Assembly (NCBI RefSeq): GCF_036370855.1
Contig: NC_088103.1
Span: forward strand, 9,487,404 to 9,551,403
Origin: Dromaius novaehollandiae
Lineage: Eukaryota > Chordata > Aves > Casuariiformes > Dromaiidae
Direction of reading: 5' to 3'
DNA: 64,000 nt
Shown: piece after piece, positions 58,150 to 64,000 of the stretch
How the letters are laid out: each line of letters opens with the position of its first letter
Numbering within the stretch: the stretch's first letter is position 1
Notes under the pieces: generated by a model
Database searches by the model: none
Seen by the model: only the letters and a program-made list of their open reading frames with translations
Told to the model about the DNA's origin: nothing
Program-made: the position numbers and the translations under genes

Positions 58150-58800
58150 CTTCGTGCTGATAAGCTGCCCCCGTCTGCCAGAAGGGCCCGCCGCTGCCGC
58201 AGCCTCGCCCGGGCCCGCGGGTCGCCCCGCGTTTCGCAGCACCCGCTAGGCCTCAGGCCCCGGGGAGAGCTGCTGCTCGCCGCCCCCGACGCTACCACCA
58301 CCGCCCGATGCTCCGCTCCCCGCGGGCGTCGCCGCGGTGTCGCCAGCCGGGCCGGGCCGGGCCGGGGGCGGCTGCTGCGCGCGGCGCGGCCGGCGGGGGG
58401 CGCCGCGGTGGGCGGCGCCGGGCGGGCGCAATCTCGGCGGGGCGGGGCGGGGCGGAGCGCGGCCGGGCCGCGGCGGGACCCGCGCGGCGGAGGCGGCGGC
58501 GATGGTGAGCGGAGCGGAGCGGAGCGGCGGGGCCCAGGCGCCTCTGCGGCCCGGTGGCGGCCGCCCCGACGGCGGAGCTGCCGCCGGGGCCCCCGCGGCG
58601 CCGGGGCGGCCTGGGCGCGGCGCGGGGGCGGCCTGCGCGGCGGGGCCGCCGGGCCGCGGAGGCGTCGCGGGCGGCGGGGGGGGCGCTGGCGGCGGGGCCC
58701 GGTGCGGGAGCCGGGCTGCCGGCGCCGGGGGCTGCGCTCGCCTCCCGCCGGTGTCACCTGCGCTCGGCCGGCTGCGGGGCGGGGGGAGAAGTTGTAGTTT
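58150..58800 (+). promoter_or_regulatory. SGPL1: CpG island promoter, probably SGPL1
   Basis: A block of very high GC and CpG density with GGGGCGGGGCGGGG-type Sp1 boxes at about 58,437-58,455 and no TATA box. It is the only strong CpG-island promoter in the second half of the window. Its place after TBATA, in the divergent orientation, matches human SGPL1. Long open frames on both strands (up to 368 codons) are consequences of GC content. Confidence 0.6.
58440..58504 (+). other. SGPL1: Probable SGPL1 first exon (mostly 5' UTR)
   Basis: SGPL1 is the ER enzyme that cleaves sphingosine-1-phosphate. Here GGCGGCGGCGATG is followed directly by a donor, GTGAGC (58,505). The exon end is a guess from this donor and its start is arbitrary. 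The assignment rests only on gene order, since no SGPL1 coding sequence is seen in the window. In human, as I recall, exon 1 is non-coding and the start codon lies in exon 2. Confidence 0.35.
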
Positions 58801-61800
58801 CTGCCTGCGCGAAGGATTTCGGGGAAGGCGCCTGACTCTGCAGACAGCCGCCGGCCTGACCGAGACCCTCTTCTCTTCCTTTCTTTTCTCCTTTTTCTTT
58901 CCTCTCTCTCTTTTTCTTCCCCTAAGCCAGAGGTGGTAGAGAAGCAAATCCTTCAGTTGCATCACGTATGAACCAAGATTTGTTGCAATATAGCCAGCAC
59001 GTGATGGCATAGTATGCGTTTCGTGACTCCTCTTTCCGAAGGTGGACGAGGGGCTCCGAGATGGCAGCGCGGTGCTGGCCCGGCAAGGTGGTCCGCGCGA
59101 GAGCGCCTGCGGCCAGCTGCCCGCCTTTCCCCCCGGAGAGGGCATTCGGGGCCGAGCAGTCAAGTGCCGCTTCCCCTTGCTGCCCTGGCATGCAGCTGTG
59201 CCCACCCGGGGTGTCACGGGTGCTTCCCGCCTGCCCACGCCGTCTGGGACAGCGTCAGCACTTAATTCTCCTATCCCCGTGGTTCCCTGTGTTGTTCTGG
59301 TGGCTTTTGGCTGTCCAAAGTTGGCTTTTCTGGCACTAAATAACCGCGGCACATCTTGCGCGCCGCGTGCTCTAGACTGGCCCGGGGTTTCTGGACGTGC
59401 GCGCCGTGCTCAGGCTGTTCTCCTGCTCGCCTCCCCGTGCCAGCGCTCTGCCGAGCGTGCCGCCGCTTGCTGTGCCTGGAAGGCCTGCGCAGGTTGGCCG
59501 CTTTATTCCTGAGACCAGGCAGCGGCTTTTGCACAGGGTTACTGGCTCCTGGGAAGCTCATGAAGTCGGTTATATATCCAGGAGTTGAAGCTTTCTGTGG
59601 AAAACAGTGAAATATGGCATTTTTCCTGAGGTGTGGTTTGAGTCTGTGATGCTTCCCGTGCCCTCGGCAAAGCGGATGGTGAGACAGCGGAAATTTTCTT
59701 TTTTTTTTCTTTTTTCTTTTTTTTTTTTTTTAATTAAATGAAGAAAAATCCAGCTTCCCCCATCCCCTGCACACTTTTAGCCTACTAAGTTTTCCGCCCT
59801 CTCGCTACCCTTACAGGTTATAGGCGAATCGCTAACCCCAGCGAGGGAGGATCTGCTGACGCCTGCCGTGGAGGTGACGCCTTGCTCCCTGCCTTTCTCT
59901 CCAGTGCACCTTTCCCCTGTTGTTCGGTGGCATTGAGTTGGACCTCATCGCAGCCTTTGTCGTGCGTGTCGTGACTGTCCTGACCAAAGGGATTCAGCAG
60001 AGTCCGTTTCCAGGCCTGCAGACTTCTGAGGTGCTACTTGCCTTTGTTGCAAAGCGAGCTTAACGCTGGCCTGAAAAGGGCATTTGTTGGAAGAGATGCC
60101 CTGTTAGAGCTGCTGTCCCCCGCGTGCAGCGGCCGTTGCCTGATCTGCTCAGGCCCTTCGGTTTTTGCAAACAGCGGTGTGTTTTTGAGCTGGAAGCGTT
60201 GGTCTCGTTCCCTGCTTCCCAGGAGGTTGAAGAAAGTCCCTTTCAGCGCAGCTAGATCTTCATTCTGGAGCATTTAGTAACCGAAATCTCTCTTTATAGA
60301 CTAAAGGCTGTGGCCCTTTGTTGGTGAGGGCAGTGATAAGAGCTTGGAAGCATGCTTTGATGCTATGTATGATATGAAACTGGGATTTGGGTTCCTCGGG
60401 TTGATGTTGCGGTAGCAGGTGTGCTGGTCTCTTAGCTGCTCCCAGAGGCGCCTGCGCGTGGCTATCTTCTTTTTTAGAAAAGATTTGCGTTTCCTAGAAA
60501 TCTGCAGGCTTTTGCAAGTCCTGGCATTCTGGGAATTTTTGTTTCCTTTGTGCCTTCTAGCTCGTGGAGATCCTGGAAATACCAGGCAGGGCACGTGACG
60601 AAGTGCTGCGAGGGCAGGAGGGGTTTTTGCACAACGCTGCGCCGGTATCGACAAGAGAAGCCTTTGAGGCTCCTGCAGGGTGGTCGGAGTCGCCGGAGAA
60701 AAGGCTTCTTCTTGCATAACGGCGGCGTTCGGTTTGTGCTGATCCCAATGCTTTTGTCCGAGGCTTGTGTAACCCGCTGGGAAGATGTGCCAGGGCGCCC
60801 GGCCGCCTCTGTGCTCCGCTGCCCCGAGCAATCGCAATGCGCCCGGCTCTCCTCCGCTTGCGGCAGCTCCCTCCGAGACGCGCTCTCGTGATGCTGCGCG
60901 CTCTCGTGATGCCGCGTTTGTCCTGGTTGGTGAGGAGGAGGTTTGCAAGCAGGAGCTGCACCTGCTTGGAGCCAGCGGCCTTCACCCGTCCTGTTTTGAG
61001 GGCTTGGGGTTCCCTCTCGGGAGCGCAACCCGAGGGTGCTGCCCTCGCTCCCCGTTGCTGCCTTGTTTAATTTTGTGCTAACGCCGTAATTAGCCGTCGT
61101 GCAGCCGCCCCCCTCGGACCTGCCGGGCTGGTGGGATAGTGCCTGTGCACTGGGTTGCGTGTATTTTTGCTATCCCCCTAAGCGGGAGAAGGGGAGGCTC
61201 TTGCAATGCAGGTGTGAGGTTTGCCAGTCTACCGCCTTTCTGCATCTTTTTTTAACAACACACAAGGACTTAATACGGTTCCAAAACTTGCTGCCAAGGA
61301 AATGCTGTTCTGGCAGAATTACAAAATCTGCTCTTACTAGCTTTGGCATTTTTCTCCCTCTTTCTTTCCCATCATCTGGGGCAGAAGAGCATTACTGCAG
61401 TTAATTTGTCCTCTTCTGTAGTGGGGTGAGTGCTCTCCCTGAAACAGCTCATCTAGCTAATGGCTTTCAGAAGTGAAGTCCTTAGGATCTGTTCCTAATC
61501 TGCGTAGCTAAAAATGTACTGTGTAAACTGCTTGGCTTGCCGAGTGCATTAATATCGGTACAAATGAATATTGCATGTCCTAATGACAGCAATTAGTACT
61601 TTATCTAATACCGGGGTCTGTCTTAATGCTCTGAGAATTAAGAAAAAATCCTCTAGTGGAGATTTTCTCCCATACTTTTTAATGTGCTCCTGAGTCAGGC
61701 TTTTAAATTGATCCTAGAGTAATCCTGTGTCTCGTGGAGTTGGGTTGCTTTTTGTCGGGGGAAGGTTCTTTTAGGGGAAAAAAATTAACTCATCCACCCT

Positions 61801-64000
61801 CCTGTAAGGGGAGGGGAGAGCTTTTTTTTGATGCCTTCACAGATAAGCGGGTTATTGTCTTGCGTGGTATTCTGTCCTAAATCCTGTGTTATAACCAGGC
61901 CTGGTTGTTGCCTTTAGCCCAGCTGGGAAAGCGGCAGTAGCACAGGGAATGGAAGCGATAATCCCACAAAGCTGCGACTACGTCCCGTCTGATCGCATGT
62001 GATGGTTTGGTGCAAAACCTGCTTTTTGCCGTGTTGTGAGCAGCCTCCCCAGCGCTGGAGTGGAAGGAATTCAAATGATTTGGCTAAACATAGGCTGTTT
62101 ATTCCCCCCGCCTCCTCCCCATGGAATAAGGAAGCAGTGCAGAAGCACAGGAGCGAGGCTGGCATTGCACATTGGGGGATGTCACAAAAATAGATTACAC
62201 TTAAATGCGACCTCTGCATTCTCCAGCATTAAGTTAGTAATTCAGAAAGCAGAGGTCTCGCTTACCTTACTGGATACTTGGCGGAAGGAGGCACTTTAAA
62301 AACTCTGAATACTTAGTTAGCCAAGGAGCTGAGAATTTGTATTTCCTAGCTAACTCTTCTTGCACACTGGTTGACACTTTTTTTTTTTAAATCCCTGTTT
62401 TTAGTAGCCTAACCTGATCAGTCTCATCCTTCCAACTCTCAAAGAGCGTGGAAGCAAAGCGAGATGGCTGAAGTGCAGAAGGAGAGAGTGAGACCTACAG
62501 AGAGAAAATCTTGCTCTTGCAAAGTACAGTCCTACAAAAAAAAATCCTAGAAAGAACTGTGTTCTTTGGTGGGGCAACCTCGGATTTTTTTCCTTTTTTC
62601 TTTTACCGAAAAAGGGAAAGAAGCTCCTCAGCGGGTTAGGATTCACAGCGTGAAGCTCTTTGCTTGTTTGTTCAAAGCTTGGGCACGTCACTGAGTTACC
62701 AGCGATCGGTGGACCTGCGGTAGCAGCCTGCGTGCTTTTAGCCTGGGGTGAGCTTAAGGTGAAACACTGCGGCTTGCACCTCGTAACAGGAGCACGAGCC
62801 GAGGCATGTTCGCTCGCATCTGCAGTAGGTCGAGAGCAGGGAGGCAAGTGGGTCAGGTCATGTGCTGCTCCTTCAGCCGTGATGTCCTCACTGTGCACCT
62901 GAGCCTCTTTGGCTGATAGTGAAGCTGAGGAAATATCTTCATGTAGCAGCACGCTGGAGTTGCTGTCAGGCAGTGTCACACGCCGCGGAAGCAATTCTGG
63001 AGCCGAGCAGTCTGAATTTGCAGGCTCGAGTGTCAGTTTGATGGGCTCGTGGGCAGGGAGGGGCAGGAGGGGCCTGCGAGTGCATGTACGCCTCTTGTTA
63101 CAGCATGCAAGATTTTCCATTGGTATCGTGCACCTTGGCTGGGTCTAGAAAAACGGACTTACTTTCTTTTCCCTCCATCCCTGCAAAATGCAGTGATTTT
63201 GGTGAGGAGTGTGTGATTTCACACCACGATGTGGAACTGGCTGGGGACTTCTGTCTACATCCTCATCCAAGAGTGAGATCGGTTCGTTGCCAGGTGTATT
63301 ACCTGCCATTGCCTTACGCGATTCAGGCCTAAAATGTAATTTTTGGTTTTGATTTTGGGCATACAGCTTACAATATCTCTGTTTCCAGGAAAAAAAAAAA
63401 TGCCTAAGTGCACCACTCGATACTGCAGCATTTTCTTGCCATCGGTTGAGGACAGCAATGGAGAAACCGATACATTAATGGCTCCGTTTCCATCCTTTTA
63501 AGTGCAGTTTCAAAACTGGTTGATATCCAGGCATTAGCTCCTATAAGCCAAAGTCATCATTTTTGGTTTCTGCACAGTTAAGCACTCCCTTCCCATTTTT
63601 TTCCCCCATAAGAAGATTGAGCAAATTCAGTGAAACTTAAGAAGTACCTTCGGTTAGCTGGAGACGGCAGATCTCGCTCCAAATTCGAGGCTTAAATCAG
63701 CTTTGTGGCGACTGGGCTGTGGGACTGGGCATGAGCTCTGACATTTCCTAATGGCAGCGGCTTATGTGGCTGTCTTGTTTCCAGGCCGAAATAGCTGGCA
63801 TATTTTTAAATTGCCCTATGCCAAGTAAATGGGTGCTAATTTGATGTCTCAGAGCAGCGTGCCGCTCCTTAGTAGCAGAAATGTCCTTGCCTCATTTGGC
63901 CCATTTTCTTCGGCCTGTGCGGGGCCATGGATGGTGTTAATCTTTTATGGTGGGTTGACACTGTTGTTTTACCCTTATTTCTGGGTTGCTTAAGAGGCTT
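58505..64000 (+). other. SGPL1: Presumed SGPL1 intron 1 (part)
   Basis: No exon is recognisable to the window end; in particular I find no match to the SGPL1 N-terminal EPWQL-type motif before the transmembrane segment. It contains a T-rich tract at about 59,699-59,734, a short tandem repeat (CGCTCTCGTGATGC twice, 60,882-60,914), and open frames at 60.3-61.0 kb and 62.4-63.1 kb (minus strand) that resemble nothing I know. Confidence 0.4.

Noticed and set aside
58143-59352. Open frames of 204 and 368 codons on the minus strand and 200 on the plus strand
   Set aside because: They fall in the CpG island, are Arg/Pro/Ala-rich in every frame, and have no splice or similarity support.

Overview
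This is vertebrate nuclear DNA with spliced genes, almost certainly from a bird. The evidence is compact introns, GC-rich exons, a degraded CR1 LINE 3' end of the sauropsid type, and a gene order matching the ADAMTS14-TBATA-SGPL1 block of human 10q22 (from memory, chicken chromosome 6). I rebuilt exons by hand from splice sites, reading phase and remembered human protein sequences. All 14, 7, 18 and 9 coding exons of the four genes join in phase without an internal stop.

Layout: (1) 1-13,645, + strand: the 3' part of ADAMTS14, from the disintegrin-like domain through the PLAC domain, with a 3' UTR. (2) 14,021-16,997, - strand: a complete seven-exon StAR-type START-domain gene, tail to tail with ADAMTS14. 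It encodes 287 residues, has a mitochondrial-type leader, and has a TATA box 40 bp before its ATG. (3) 17.0-24.4 kb: no recognisable gene. (4) 24,418-36,860, - strand: a complete 18-exon paralogue of the microsomal triglyceride transfer protein large subunit (MTTP), about 854 residues, with signal peptide and conserved cysteine pairs but an unrecognisable C-terminal tail. (5) 38,139-44,797, - strand: TBATA (SPATIAL), nine coding exons, 313 residues. (6) 44.8-58.1 kb: no recognisable gene. (7) 58.15-58.8 kb: a CpG island with a probable first exon of SGPL1 on the + strand, then its presumed first intron to the window end.

Main observation: two lipid-transport genes, a second StAR and a second MTTP, sit between ADAMTS14 and TBATA, where I recall no gene in human. 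Both look intact. The StAR-like protein keeps the buried Glu/Arg residues of the sterol cavity but appears to lack the Ser195-type kinase site. The MTTP-like protein seems to lack the C-terminal tail that MTTP needs to bind protein disulfide isomerase. Each gene also has one GC-AG intron. The neighbouring SGPL1 is also a lipid enzyme, but I see no evidence that the three genes form a functional unit.
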